42,716 nt of DNA from Bacteroidia bacterium (GTDB lineage Bacteria > Bacteroidota > Bacteroidia > Bacteroidales > Azobacteroidaceae), in the NCBI GenBank assembly GCA_025996895.1, contig BNTW01000015.1:1-42716 (forward strand), given 5' to 3'. Both the position numbers and the translations under genes were made by a program. A model generated the notes under the pieces. It saw only the letters and a list, made by a program, of their open reading frames with translations, had not been told where the DNA came from and did not search any database. Positions 31,646 through 40,117 of the stretch are shown piece after piece (position 1 is the stretch's first letter; every line of letters starts with the position of its first letter).

Positions 31646-33224
31646 TAATATTAAAGCAAGTGAAGTATCCGAAGTGCTGAAAATGCAATTGGAGGGTATC
31701 GACACCCGGGTGAAATTTGAAGAGGTGGGTAAAGTGCTTCAAGTGAGCGACGGCGTCGTGCGCATTTTCGGATTGAGCAATGCGGAAGCGGGCGAACTTC
31801 TCCAATTCGACAACGGCGAAATGGCTGTGGTCATGAACTTGGAAGAAGACAATGTCGGCGCAGTGCTTTTCGGCTCGACCAACAACGTGAAGGAAGGCGA
31901 TACGGTGAAACGCACGCGCAAAATCGCTTCTATTCCGATGGGCGACGGCATGCTCGGGCGCGTAGTCAATCCGCTGGGACAACCGCTCGACGGCGAAGGA
32001 CCGATACTTGGCGAATTGCTCGATATGCCGTTGGAACGGAAAGCTCCGGGTGTGATTTTCCGCCAGCCGGTTACAGAGCCGTTGCAAACCGGTCTGAAAG
32101 CCATTGATGCTATGATACCCATCGGACGTGGACAACGCGAGTTGATTATCGGCGACCGCCAAACCGGAAAAACCGCTATCGGAATTGATACTATCATTAA
32201 TCAAAAAGCGAATTACGACGCCGGCGATCCGGTCTATTGTATTTATGTGGCTATCGGGCAAAAAGGATCGACTGTGGCCAATATTGTAAATACATTGAAG
32301 GAACACGATGCCATGAAATATACGATAGTGGTGATTGCGACGGCTTCCGACCCGGCAGCGTTGCAGTTTTACGCGCCGTTTGCGGGCGCGGCTATCGGCG
32401 AATATTTCCGTGATACCGGCCGTCATGCGTTAGTCATTTACGACGATTTATCGAAGCAGGCAGTAGCTTACCGCGAGGTGTCGTTAGTGCTTCGCCGGCC
32501 TTCGGGACGGGAAGCCTATCCGGGCGATATTTTCTATCTGCATTCGCGCTTGCTGGAACGGGCGGCTAAAATTATCAACAACGATAAAGTAGCGGAGCAA
32601 ATGAACGATTTGCCCGAAAATTTGAAGGATAAAGTCAAAGGCGGTGGCTCGCTGACGGCGTTGCCGTTGATTGAAACACAGGCAGGCGACATTTCCGCCT
32701 ATATTCCGACCAATGTGATTTCGATTACCGACGGGCAGATTTTCCTCGAAACCGGTTTGTTCAATGCCGGTATTCGTCCGGCTGTCAATGTGGGTGTTTC
32801 CGTTTCGCGTGTCGGTGGAAATGCACAGATCAAAGCCATGAAAAAAGTGGCGGGAACATTGAAGACAGACCAGGCGCAATATCGCGAGTTGGAAGCTTTT
32901 ACCAAATTTGGCGGCGATATGGATGCTGTAACACGATTTACATTAGACAAAGGACGGAAAAATGCGGAATTGCTGATACAACCGCAATATCATCCGCTTC
33001 CGGTGGAAAAAGAAATTGCGATAATTTATGTCGGCACACAAGGCTTGTTGTCGGAAGTGCCCATTTCGCGTGTGCGCGATTTTGAAGCGGCCTTTTTAGA
33101 TGTGTTGGAAATGAAACACCGCGAAGATATTTTAGATGTCTTAAAACAGGGCATTTTGAACGACGAAGTAGAAAAGAAATTAAAAACAGTTGCAAGCGAT
33201 TTGGCGAAGAATTATAAAGCATAA
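31635..33224 (+). CDS. atpA: F1 ATP synthase alpha subunit
   Basis: The 529-residue non-catalytic nucleotide-binding subunit has Walker A GDRQTGKT at 173-180, the beta-barrel start [18 protein letters not shown] and the alpha signature segment ([32 protein letters not shown]). Length and order are normal. It starts inside the end of atpH and is followed by a 57-base gap containing a heptamer repeat before atpG. Confidence 0.97.
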   Translation: MNSDNIKASEVSEVLKMQLEGIDTRVKFEEVGKVLQVSDGVVRIFGLSNAEAGELLQFDNGEMAVVMNLEEDNVGAVLFGSTNNVKEGDTVKRTRKIASIPMGDGMLGRVVNPLGQPLDGEGPILGELLDMPLERKAPGVIFRQPVTEPLQTGLKAIDAMIPIGRGQRELIIGDRQTGKTAIGIDTIINQKANYDAGDPVYCIYVAIGQKGSTVANIVNTLKEHDAMKYTIVVIATASDPAALQFYAPFAGAAIGEYFRDTGRHALVIYDDLSKQAVAYREVSLVLRRPSGREAYPGDIFYLHSRLLERAAKIINNDKVAEQMNDLPENLKDKVKGGGSLTALPLIETQAGDISAYIPTNVISITDGQIFLETGLFNAGIRPAVNVGVSVSRVGGNAQIKAMKKVAGTLKTDQAQYRELEAFTKFGGDMDAVTRFTLDKGRKNAELLIQPQYHPLPVEKEIAIIYVGTQGLLSEVPISRVRDFEAAFLDVLEMKHREDILDVLKQGILNDEVEKKLKTVASDLAKNYKA

Positions 33225-33245
33225 TTAGCTGACGTTGAACGTTGT

Positions 33246-33273
33246 TTCGTAATTTGTAATTCGTAATTCGTAA
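33246..33273 (+). repeat. Four 7-bp tandem repeats (TTYGTAA) in the atpA-atpG gap
   Basis: Units read TTCGTAA, TTTGTAA, TTCGTAA, TTCGTAA with no spacer, ending 8 bases before the atpG ATG. Relative to the gene, the orientation is opposite to the arrays before the M20 and DUF1080 genes. The other junctions of the atp operon are short or overlapping, so this 57-base gap looks expanded by the array. Confidence 0.85.
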
Positions 33274-33281
33274 TTGAAAAC

Positions 33282-34160
33282 ATGGCTTCATTAAAGGAAA
33301 TAAAAGGACGGATTGCTTCCGTGAAATCGACGCAGAAGATTACTTCCGCCATGAAGATGGTGGCTTCCGCCAAATTGCGGAAAGCGCAATACCAAATCGA
33401 CCGTTTTTTGCCGTACCAATACAAGCTCAAAGACATGTTGGATTCTTTTCTGTCTTCGACAATCGAATTTGAGTCCAATTTGGCCGAAGTACGTCCGGTG
33501 AAGCGAGTGGCGATTGTTGTGCTTTCATCCAATTCCAGCCTGTGCGGGGCGTTCAATTCCAATATCCAAAAATTGCTGAAAGAAACAATCCAAAAATACG
33601 GTCAGTTGGGAAAGGAAAATATTGAAATCTATCCGGTCGGCAAAAAAGTGGAAGAATATGTGCGCAAGCTGAATCTGCCGGTGCAAGTGATGGGAAGCTA
33701 CATCGAACTGATGGATAAACCGAATTTCGACGGCGCACGGAACATGGCCGAACAATTGATTTCCGATTTCCTGCAACACAATATCGACCACGTGGAATTG
33801 CTGTACAATCATTTCAAAACGACGGCCGTACAAATTCCGACTACGGAAACCTATTTGCCTGTACATTTAGCGAAAAAAGACGCCTCGACCACTCCGGCCA
33901 AAACAGATTACATCATTGAGCCGGACAGAGACACACTCATTCGTTCGTTAATCCCGAAATCGCTGCACAGCAAAGTGTATGCGGTTTTGTTGGATTCGGC
34001 AGCCGCCGAACAAGCCGCCCGTGTCGTCGCCATGCAAATAGCGACCGATAATGCCAAAGATATTTTAGACGGATTGACAATCCAATACAACAAACAACGG
34101 CAACAATCCATCACCAGCGAACTGCTTGACATCATCGGCGGATCGGAAGCACTAAAATGA
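33282..34160 (+). CDS. atpG: F1 ATP synthase gamma subunit
   Basis: The 292-residue central-stalk subunit has the conserved N-terminal helix (MASLKEIKGRIASVKSTQKITSAMKMVASAKLRKAQ), the Rossmann-like middle (VAIVVLSSNSSLCGAFNSNI) and the C-terminal signature MQIATDNAKDILDGLTIQYNKQRQQSITSELLDIIGGSEAL. It is the last gene of the operon. The stop is only 3 bases from the complement of the stop of the convergent comM-like gene, leaving no room for a terminator between them. Confidence 0.96.
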   Translation: MASLKEIKGRIASVKSTQKITSAMKMVASAKLRKAQYQIDRFLPYQYKLKDMLDSFLSSTIEFESNLAEVRPVKRVAIVVLSSNSSLCGAFNSNIQKLLKETIQKYGQLGKENIEIYPVGKKVEEYVRKLNLPVQVMGSYIELMDKPNFDGARNMAEQLISDFLQHNIDHVELLYNHFKTTAVQIPTTETYLPVHLAKKDASTTPAKTDYIIEPDRDTLIRSLIPKSLHSKVYAVLLDSAAAEQAARVVAMQIATDNAKDILDGLTIQYNKQRQQSITSELLDIIGGSEALK

Positions 34161-34163
34161 TGA

Positions 34164-35702
34164 TTATCCTGCCCAATTCTCCCGGTCTAAATTGCGGTAA
34201 CTAATCGCTTCGGCAATATGATGTGCCTGCACATTTTCCGAATTTTCCAAATCCGCAATCGTGCGAGCGACACGCAAAATCCGGTCGTAGGCGCGAGCGG
34301 AAAGACTTAATCGTTCCATGGCATTTTTGAGTTGCAACAGTCCTCTGGCCTCAGGCTGTGCGTGTTTGTGCAATAAGCGGGTGTGCATTTGGGCATTGCA
34401 ATAAATATTTTCCTCGCCGGCAAAACGGGCTTCCTGTATTTTTCGTGCCTGAATGACACGCTCGCGGATGGTCGCACTCGCTTCGGCCGGACGAGTATCC
34501 GAAATCGCTTCAAAAGGCACAGGCACAATTTCGATTTGAATGTCAATACGGTCTAACAACGGTCCCGACAGGCGGTTGAGATATTTTTGCACTTGTTGCG
34601 GCTGGCAGACACATTCTTTATTCGGATTGTTGTAATTGCCGCAGGGACAAGGATTCATTGATGCAACCAACATCATGCTTGCCGGATATTCGATCGCATA
34701 TTTGGCACGCGAAATCGTAATCACACGGTCTTCCAATGGCTGGCGAAGCACTTCCAACACGCATTTGTTGAACTCGGCGATTTCGTCCAGAAACAAGACG
34801 CCGTTGTGCGCGAGACTGATTTCTCCCGGTTGCGGATACGAGCCGCCGCCTACCATCGCCACCGTCGAAATGGTGTGATGAGGACTGCGGAACGGACGAA
34901 CGGCAATCAGCGAGCCGTTGTGGGAAATTTTTCCGGCAACCGAATGAATTTTAGTCGTTTCCAAACTTTCCTTTAATGTCAAAGGCGGAAGAATGGACGG
35001 AATACGCTTGGCCAGCATGCTTTTTCCCGCGCCCGGACTACCGATAAGTAGCAGGTTGTGTCCGCCGGCGCAGGCCACTTCCATGGCGCGCTTTACGTTT
35101 TCCTGCCCTTTCACTTCCGAAAAATCCCATTCCAATGTGGCCTGATGAGCATAAAATTCCTTTCTCGGATCGACGATTGTTCGTTCCAATTCGATTTCGC
35201 CGTTGAAAAATTGAATGACTTCACGCAGATTTTCCGCGCCATAGACTTCAATTTCCGCAACTACGGCCGCTTCCCGCGCATTGGCTTTCGGCAAAATAAT
35301 CCCCTTGAATTTTTCTTCCTTCGCTTGGATAGCAATGGGCAAAATGCCTTTGACCGGCTTGAGTGTGCCGTCGAGCGACAACTCGCCCATAATCAAATAG
35401 TCGCCCACCTTGCCGGGTTTAATTTTTTCGGCGGCGGCCAAAATACCGATAGTCAAAGGCAAATCGTAAGACGCGCCTTCTTTCTTGATGTCGGCAGGAG
35501 CCATGTTGATGACAATCTGCTTGCGCGGAAATTTCATACCGATAAATCCCAGCGCGGAAATAATCCGTTCGTGCGATTCACGAATACTCACATCGGGCAA
35601 GCCCACCAAAAAAAATTTAATACCGTTGGTACAATTAACTTCAATCGTAATAATAATTGCATGAATACCCTGCAACGCTGCTGCATACGTTTTTACTAAC
35701 AT
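34164..35702 (-). CDS. YifB/ComM-family Mg-chelatase-like AAA+ ATPase
   Basis: The 512-residue protein has an N-terminal ChlI domain (FFLVGLPDVSIRESHERIISAL, about 30-155), Walker A GSPGAGKS (221-228), Walker B VLFLDEIAEF (302-311), the segment RPFRSPHHTIS and a Cys cluster (CPCGNYNNPNKECVC, about 352-366). The Mg_chelatase C-terminal helical domain closes the protein. In Haemophilus and Vibrio, ComM is a branch-migration helicase used in natural transformation; in Bacteroidota the role is unproven. It follows the DUF4369 gene by 33 bases on the same strand and is convergent with atpG. Confidence 0.92.
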   Translation of the reverse strand: MLVKTYAAALQGIHAIIITIEVNCTNGIKFFLVGLPDVSIRESHERIISALGFIGMKFPRKQIVINMAPADIKKEGASYDLPLTIGILAAAEKIKPGKVGDYLIMGELSLDGTLKPVKGILPIAIQAKEEKFKGIILPKANAREAAVVAEIEVYGAENLREVIQFFNGEIELERTIVDPRKEFYAHQATLEWDFSEVKGQENVKRAMEVACAGGHNLLLIGSPGAGKSMLAKRIPSILPPLTLKESLETTKIHSVAGKISHNGSLIAVRPFRSPHHTISTVAMVGGGSYPQPGEISLAHNGVLFLDEIAEFNKCVLEVLRQPLEDRVITISRAKYAIEYPASMMLVASMNPCPCGNYNNPNKECVCQPQQVQKYLNRLSGPLLDRIDIQIEIVPVPFEAISDTRPAEASATIRERVIQARKIQEARFAGEENIYCNAQMHTRLLHKHAQPEARGLLQLKNAMERLSLSARAYDRILRVARTIADLENSENVQAHHIAEAISYRNLDRENWAG

Positions 35703-35735
35703 AATATAAATAGTTAAGATAAATATCCTGTTTGG

Positions 35736-36314
35736 TCACCGGGAAATGGCTGTTGTCAGGCGGGTGTAGAGCAAATCCTCTTTCGCCGGACTTTCAATTT
35801 CAGATAAATAAATCTTCAAGGCCGTAGTATCTTCGGTTTCCATTAAATAATCTTGAATGACCACTAAGCTCGCAATCGAAGCCGGGTGTTGTTGAATAAA
35901 ATTTTCCGCCCGAAAAATCACACTATCTTTCGGAGCTTCCTTATTTTCCTGCTTGAAATTCGTCAGCAGGTCGTTGATTTCGTTTCCGTAGATCTCAATC
36001 AATTCGGGATGTTCGGCACTGCCGGAGACATTGATTTTATCGCCGTTCTTCGCCCACAACGTAATCCAGCTGTAACCCTCGCCCATATACAAAATAACCG
36101 GCTGAATGGAATCGGATACCGCCTTATAAAAAAACTCGCCGTTTTTGGCAATTACCGTATCCACTTGGGTCTCATTTTTAGAAACAGCGACAAAGTACAA
36201 CACGGAACTGCTTAACTCACTGATGTTTCCTTTCACTGTATAATTTTTTTCCGAGTTACACGAAAACAAAAACAGGGCGAAAAGGATTATATATAAAACT
36301 TGTCCGAATTTCAT
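35736..36314 (-). CDS. DUF4369-type lipoprotein without a thioredoxin domain
   Basis: The 192-residue protein has a lipobox (LFSC, Cys19). Residues about 24-110 (YTVKGNISELSSSVLYFVAV to INVSGSAEHPELIEI) resemble the DUF4369 beta domain found at the N-terminus of Bacteroidota thiol-disulfide oxidoreductases. A helical tail follows (about 115-190). The CxxC thioredoxin domain that usually comes next is missing, and the next gene downstream is a comM-like ATPase, so it may be a stand-alone binding lipoprotein. Function unknown. An exact -7 element lies 37 bases upstream. Confidence 0.7.
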   Translation of the reverse strand: MKFGQVLYIILFALFLFSCNSEKNYTVKGNISELSSSVLYFVAVSKNETQVDTVIAKNGEFFYKAVSDSIQPVILYMGEGYSWITLWAKNGDKINVSGSAEHPELIEIYGNEINDLLTNFKQENKEAPKDSVIFRAENFIQQHPASIASLVVIQDYLMETEDTTALKIYLSEIESPAKEDLLYTRLTTAISR

Positions 36315-36351
36315 TGAATATACGTTTTTTATGTCTATATTATAAGAACGG

Positions 36352-36359
36352 CAAAGATA
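36352..36359 (-). promoter_or_regulatory. -7 promoter element for the DUF4369 lipoprotein and comM-like gene
   Basis: On the minus strand TATCTTTG is an exact TAnnTTTG, 37 bases before the lipoprotein ATG. Confidence 0.5.
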
Positions 36360-36406
36360 GTGATTTATTTTAATATTTTATAACATTTTCGTTCAAAAAA
36401 ATTAAA

Positions 36407-36414
36407 TACCTTTG
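36407..36414 (+). promoter_or_regulatory. -7 promoter element for the Gfo/Idh/MocA gene
   Basis: TACCTTTG is an exact TAnnTTTG, 40 bases before the ATG at 36455. Upstream DNA is strongly AT-rich; no exact TTTG at -33 was seen. It probably serves the three genes to 39651. Confidence 0.55.
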
Positions 36415-36454
36415 AAGCCGATGTTAAAATTCTAATTTTATAAATCTATTTTCT

Positions 36455-37927
36455 ATGTCAAACACAATGTCAAGAAGAAAATTTCTTCAAACAAGCAGTG
36501 TTGCTGCCTTGGGAATGACAATCGTTCCGGGTGCAGTGATGGGTAAAAGTTTTAGCGGTCAAACCGCCCCCAGCGATAAGCTGAATATAGCGGGCGTGGG
36601 TATTGGTGGTATGGGTTTTCACAATTTGAAAGCCGTTGAAAGTCAAAACATTGTCGGATTAACCGACGTAGATTGGGGATACTCCGATCCGGTATTCAAG
36701 TATTTTCCGAAAGCAAAGCGGTATCATGATTTCCGGAAAATGTATGACGCAATCGGAAAAGATATTGATGCGGTGATTGTGGCTACGGCCGACCATACGC
36801 ACGCCATTGTGGCGGCTACGGCGATGACGCTCGGCAAACACGTGTATGTTCAAAAACCGCTGACACACAGCGTTTATGAATCCCGCTTGCTGACCAAATT
36901 AGCTGCAAAACACAAAGTAGCTACCCAAATGGGAAATCAGGGTGCGTCGGACGAGGGCGTGCGCCAGATTTGCGCCTGGATTTGGGACGGTCAAATCGGC
37001 GAAGTAACAAAAGTGGAATGTTATACCAACCGTCCGATCTGGCCGCAAGGCTTGAATCGTCCGGAAGATACGGTAAAAGTTCCTTCCACATTGGATTGGG
37101 ATTTGTTTTTAGGCCCGGCTCCCGTACGTCCCTACAACCCGATTTACACGCCGTGGAACTGGCGCGGTTGGTGGGATTTCGGAACAGGTGCTTTGGGTGA
37201 TATGGCTTGCCACATCATGCAGCCCGCCATGGAAGCGTTGAAATTGAAATATCCGGTGCAAGTAGAAGGCACTTCGACCATGTTGTTGTCGGATTGCGCC
37301 CCCAACGCCGAAATTGTTCATTACAAATTTCCGGCACGCGAAAACCTGCCGAAAGTGGGTATGCCCGAAGTGGAAGTCGTTTGGTCTGACGGCGGTTTGC
37401 TGCCCGCACGTCCGAAAGGATTGCCCGCAGGCAAAGAACTGGATTATCAGGGAGGTTGCGTGATTTTCCACGGAACGAAAGACACCTTGATTTGCGGTTG
37501 TTACGGTCGTAATCCGTACTTGGTATCGGGAAGAACACCCAGTTCGCCGGAAGTGCTGCGCAAAGTTACCGAATCGCACGAAATGGATTGGGTACGCGCT
37601 TGTAAAGAAAGTGCAGGAAGTCGCGTAGAAACGTCTTCAAACTTCAGCAAATCCGGCCCGTTGAACGAAACGGTGGTGATGGGCGTGTTGGGCGTTCGCC
37701 TGCAAGGCTTAAATCAAGTGTTGGATTGGGACGGCGATAAGATGGAATTTACCAATATTCCGGCAAGCGCAACCATTCAATCGGTACTGAAAGACCAATT
37801 CTCCATCAAAGACGGTCACCCGACATTCAACCAGGTCAGAACCGATCCGGTGAATGCACAAGCCTTTGCCAAAGAATTGATTAAACACAATTATCGCAAC
37901 GGCTGGTCATTACCGGCAATGCCGTAA
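36455..37927 (+). CDS. Tat-exported Gfo/Idh/MocA-family oxidoreductase
   Basis: The 490-residue protein begins with a twin-arginine signal (SRRKFLQTSS, Arg7-Arg8), so it should be folded with its NAD(P) cofactor and exported to the periplasm. A second in-frame Met (Met5) lies just before the motif. The Rossmann motif is GVGIGGMG (47-54), followed by VIVATADHTHA and the cofactor/catalytic motif as QKP (133-135) instead of the commoner EKP. The C-terminal domain has WNWRGWWDFGTGALGDMACHIMQP, typical of secreted Bacteroidota members. It likely oxidises a sugar, plausibly at C3. The next gene encodes a DUF1080 protein, the usual partner of such enzymes. Confidence 0.9.
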   Translation: MSNTMSRRKFLQTSSVAALGMTIVPGAVMGKSFSGQTAPSDKLNIAGVGIGGMGFHNLKAVESQNIVGLTDVDWGYSDPVFKYFPKAKRYHDFRKMYDAIGKDIDAVIVATADHTHAIVAATAMTLGKHVYVQKPLTHSVYESRLLTKLAAKHKVATQMGNQGASDEGVRQICAWIWDGQIGEVTKVECYTNRPIWPQGLNRPEDTVKVPSTLDWDLFLGPAPVRPYNPIYTPWNWRGWWDFGTGALGDMACHIMQPAMEALKLKYPVQVEGTSTMLLSDCAPNAEIVHYKFPARENLPKVGMPEVEVVWSDGGLLPARPKGLPAGKELDYQGGCVIFHGTKDTLICGCYGRNPYLVSGRTPSSPEVLRKVTESHEMDWVRACKESAGSRVETSSNFSKSGPLNETVVMGVLGVRLQGLNQVLDWDGDKMEFTNIPASATIQSVLKDQFSIKDGHPTFNQVRTDPVNAQAFAKELIKHNYRNGWSLPAMP

Positions 37928-37931
37928 ATAA

Positions 37932-37959
37932 TTACAAATTACGAATTACAAATTACGAA
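37932..37959 (+). repeat. Four 7-bp tandem repeats (TTACRAA) directly before the DUF1080 start codon
   Basis: Units alternate strictly TTACAAA, TTACGAA, TTACAAA, TTACGAA; one T then separates the array from the ATG at 37961. The array fills nearly the whole 33-base gap after the oxidoreductase stop and so forms the translation start region. It has the same sense orientation as the array before the M20 gene. Confidence 0.88.
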
Positions 37960-37960
37960 T

Positions 37961-38827
37961 ATGAAAAGGATTAATTATTTTTTAAGTATTTTATTGACAG
38001 CCGGTTTATTTATGGCTTGTAATCAGAAAAAAGTAAATTTCATCTTTGAAACAGCAGGTGAAGCGACAGAAACTGTAGTGACAACAGAAGATTCATTAAC
38101 TTATACATTAGTGAATAGACCGCAAGTTTCTAATTTAGATCAAGCACCAAAAGATAAAGATGGTTTTATCGCTTTATTTGATGGTGAAACGTTTAACGGC
38201 TGGCGCGGTTATGACAAAGACAACGTTCCGGGGAAATGGACGATTGAAGACGGTGCGATTAAAATCAATGGCTCGGGACAGGGTGAAGCCCACGTAGCCG
38301 AAGGCGGCGACATTATTTTTGCACACAAGTTCAAAAATTTTGAATTGACTTTCGACTGGAAAGTGGATAAAGGCTCCAATTCGGGCGTTTTGTATCTCGC
38401 ACGCGAAATCAAGGGCGCGCCGATTTGGATTTCTTCTCCCGAATACCAGATTTTGGACAACACTACTCACCCCGACGCTCAGTTAGGAGAAAACGGTAAC
38501 CGTCAATCGGCTTCGCTGTATGACATGATACCGGCGAAACCGCAAAATGCCAAGCCGGTCGGCGAATGGAATCAGGGTGCAATCATGGTCTATAAAGGAA
38601 CGGTGGTGCATAAGCAAAACGGCAAAAATGTGCTGGAATATCATTTATGGACGCCGCAATGGGACGAAATGATTGCGAACAGCAAGTTCAAACCCGGTGG
38701 CGATTTCCCGCTGGCCTACGGTTTATTAACCAACTTGGGCGGCGACGAACATGAAGGTTACATCGGCCTGCAAGATCACGGCGACAATGTATGGTTTAAA
38801 AACATCAAGATTAAAATTTTAGAATAA
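37961..38827 (+). CDS. DUF1080 (3-keto-disaccharide hydrolase-type) lipoprotein
   Basis: The 288-residue protein has a lipobox (LFMAC, Cys20), a Thr/Glu-rich linker (about 30-60), then a concanavalin-like beta-sandwich. This contains the family marks FIALFDGETFNGWRGY, FDWKVDKGSNSGVLYLAR, SPEYQILDNTTHPDA and the terminal NVWFKNIKIKIL. Family members cleave glycosides previously oxidised at C3, working with Gfo/Idh/MocA dehydrogenases; the gene directly upstream is one. Substrate and reaction here are inferred from the pair. The AT-rich linker codons differ from the core and may be recently changed sequence. Confidence 0.88.
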   Translation: MKRINYFLSILLTAGLFMACNQKKVNFIFETAGEATETVVTTEDSLTYTLVNRPQVSNLDQAPKDKDGFIALFDGETFNGWRGYDKDNVPGKWTIEDGAIKINGSGQGEAHVAEGGDIIFAHKFKNFELTFDWKVDKGSNSGVLYLAREIKGAPIWISSPEYQILDNTTHPDAQLGENGNRQSASLYDMIPAKPQNAKPVGEWNQGAIMVYKGTVVHKQNGKNVLEYHLWTPQWDEMIANSKFKPGGDFPLAYGLLTNLGGDEHEGYIGLQDHGDNVWFKNIKIKILE

Positions 38828-38850
38828 TCTCATTTTAAACATTAAAAATT

Positions 38851-39651
38851 ATGGCAACTGAAAAAAAAGTAGTCCGCGTAAGCGGTGGAACTTCCGAGCC
38901 GGAACAAACTACTCGTACCTTTGTTCCGACGGCGGATGCTAAAGGACGCGCGTCGCAGTTGCGTCTGTTCTCAATTCTCTTGTGGATTTTGGCTATCGGG
39001 GCTGAAGCCGGTGCGATTTTCGTATTGCTGAAATGCGCGAAACCCCTCGTAACGAGCAGTTGGGTATGGATAATTGCGTTGATCGTGCTGGATGCGATTT
39101 TGGTGATTGTCGGTTCTTCGCTTTGGAAAAAAGCCAACCGCTTGGATCCTGCTTCGCAGAAAGACACGGTACGGTTTTTCATTCAAAACCAGCTGGGCGT
39201 AATCATTTCGGTGATTGCCTTCCTGCCGTTGGTGTTGTTGATTTTCACTAACAAAGATTTGGATGGAAAGTCGAAAGGCATTTTGGGTGGTATCGCCGCG
39301 TTGGCGTTGATTGTTGCAGGAATATCGAGTGCCGATTTCAATCCTCCTTCGGTAGAACAATACACGCAGCAAACCGATAGGGTTGAACAATTGACCGGTC
39401 AAGATCTGGTGTATTGGACGGCGCATGGCAAAAAATATCATCTATATGATGATTGCTCTGCCATCAACAGCAACCGGACGGACGAAATCCTGCAAGGTAC
39501 TGTGGCACAAGCCCGCGAGTTGAAAAACATCACCGAGCTTTGCAAAATTTGCGAAAACCGGGCGGAAAAAGTCAAAGGACTGAACGATGCCGGACAAAAA
39601 AGCATCGAACTCGGGACGGAGGCCGAACACGACCACACAGAAACCGAATAA
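38851..39651 (+). CDS. Four-helix membrane protein with Cys/His-containing C-terminal tail
   Basis: I do not recognise a named family for this 266-residue protein. A polar N-terminus (1-36) precedes four hydrophobic helices (about 37-61, 70-92, 112-133 and 143-160). The soluble tail (about 165-266) has His197 and Cys202 (KKYHLYDDCSAI) and Cys231-x-x-Cys234 (LCKICENR), a likely metal-binding set resembling small zinc-binding tails appended to many bacterial proteins. The end is acidic and His-containing (EAEHDHTETE). It lies 23 bases after the DUF1080 gene and is followed by a strong terminator, so it is probably the last gene of that transcript. A link to sugar metabolism is not evident. Confidence 0.75.
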   Translation: MATEKKVVRVSGGTSEPEQTTRTFVPTADAKGRASQLRLFSILLWILAIGAEAGAIFVLLKCAKPLVTSSWVWIIALIVLDAILVIVGSSLWKKANRLDPASQKDTVRFFIQNQLGVIISVIAFLPLVLLIFTNKDLDGKSKGILGGIAALALIVAGISSADFNPPSVEQYTQQTDRVEQLTGQDLVYWTAHGKKYHLYDDCSAINSNRTDEILQGTVAQARELKNITELCKICENRAEKVKGLNDAGQKSIELGTEAEHDHTETE

Positions 39652-39689
39652 CCGGAGAGGCGAAATATTTTTTCACCTTTATATTTATG

Positions 39690-39718
39690 AAAAAAGCGTC
39701 TTTGCAGGACGCTTTTTT
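39690..39718 (+). terminator. Intrinsic terminator ending the Gfo/Idh-DUF1080 transcript
   Basis: AAAAAAGCGTC (39690-39700) pairs with GACGCTTTTTT (39708-39718) around a 7-base loop, with a run of T at the end. The A and T runs also allow use on the opposite strand. It lies 38 bases after the stop codon at 39651. Confidence 0.85.
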
Positions 39719-39978
39719 TATTGGTCACATTTTTGGCACGCTCTTTGCTGTAATTCACTCTCGTAATAATTAGTGATGCGAACAATTCTTAAAAAAAGTG
39801 TGATTTATGTTGTAAAACATATCAAATTATTTTAAAAAATGCAAAATAATATGATACACACACATTACTCATCTGGCGGTTTAACAAAAATTAACACGCT
39901 ATACACCCTTGTAACGCGTTTTTTCTCTCACGCGCGTAATATACAAATTTTATTTTTAATACGCAACAATCCCGAAGG
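39719..39978. other. AT-rich intergenic stretch, no gene seen
   Basis: This is the first part of the only long gene-free stretch (39652-40117). It is AT-rich and contains no convincing coding frame, RNA gene or exact TAnnTTTG element. A weak inverted pair ACGCG (39914-39918) and CGCGT (39933-39937) is present. The promoter of the downstream FG-GAP gene was not identified. Confidence 0.5.
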
Positions 39979-40078
39979 CGTTTTCACCCCCCAGCCCCCT
40001 AAAGGGGGAGAAAAAGCCCTTGCAAAATTGTGCACTGCCACTCCCTCACCTTCAGGGGAGGGCTGGGGTGGGGTTTTC
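39979..40078. repeat. About 100-bp inverted-repeat (MITE-like) element, intergenic copy
   Basis: The left end reads CGTTTTCACCCCCCAGCCCC and the right end (about 40056-40078) carries AGGGCTGGGGTGGGGTTTTC, an imperfect inverted repeat of it. Each half holds its own small hairpin: CCCCC-TAAA-GGGGG at 39995-40008, and CTCCCT paired with AGGGGAG near 40051-40071. A similar but coding pair lies at 40497-40600. No transposase is present, so any movement would depend on another source. Confidence 0.7.
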
Positions 40079-40085
40079 TTCAACT

Positions 40086-40106
40086 CATAACTTATAACTC
40101 ATAACT
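40086..40106 (+). repeat. Three 7-bp tandem repeats (YATAACT) before the FG-GAP gene
   Basis: Units read CATAACT, TATAACT, CATAACT, again with a seven-base period and one alternating position. The array ends 11 bases before the ATG at 40118, directly after the inverted-repeat element. The unit differs from TTACRAA but the design is the same. Confidence 0.8.
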
Positions 40107-40117
40107 CAAAAAAAAGT

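Noticed and set aside
33246..33273. Heptamer arrays considered as CRISPR or direct-repeat origin (iteron) sites
   Set aside because: The units are 7 bp without spacers, and there are no cas or replication genes nearby; they are simple tandem repeats.
40001..40080. Possible small RNA or riboswitch from the G- and C-rich hairpins before the FG-GAP gene
   Set aside because: The hairpins are explained by the inverted-repeat element, which also occurs at 40497-40600; no known riboswitch core was recognised.
39839..40090. 83-residue reading frame beginning MQNNMIHTHYSSGG
   Set aside because: Its second half is just the translation of the inverted-repeat element (PQPPKGGEK and PSPSGEGWGG), and the first half has no recognisable feature; it has no promoter or close neighbour support.
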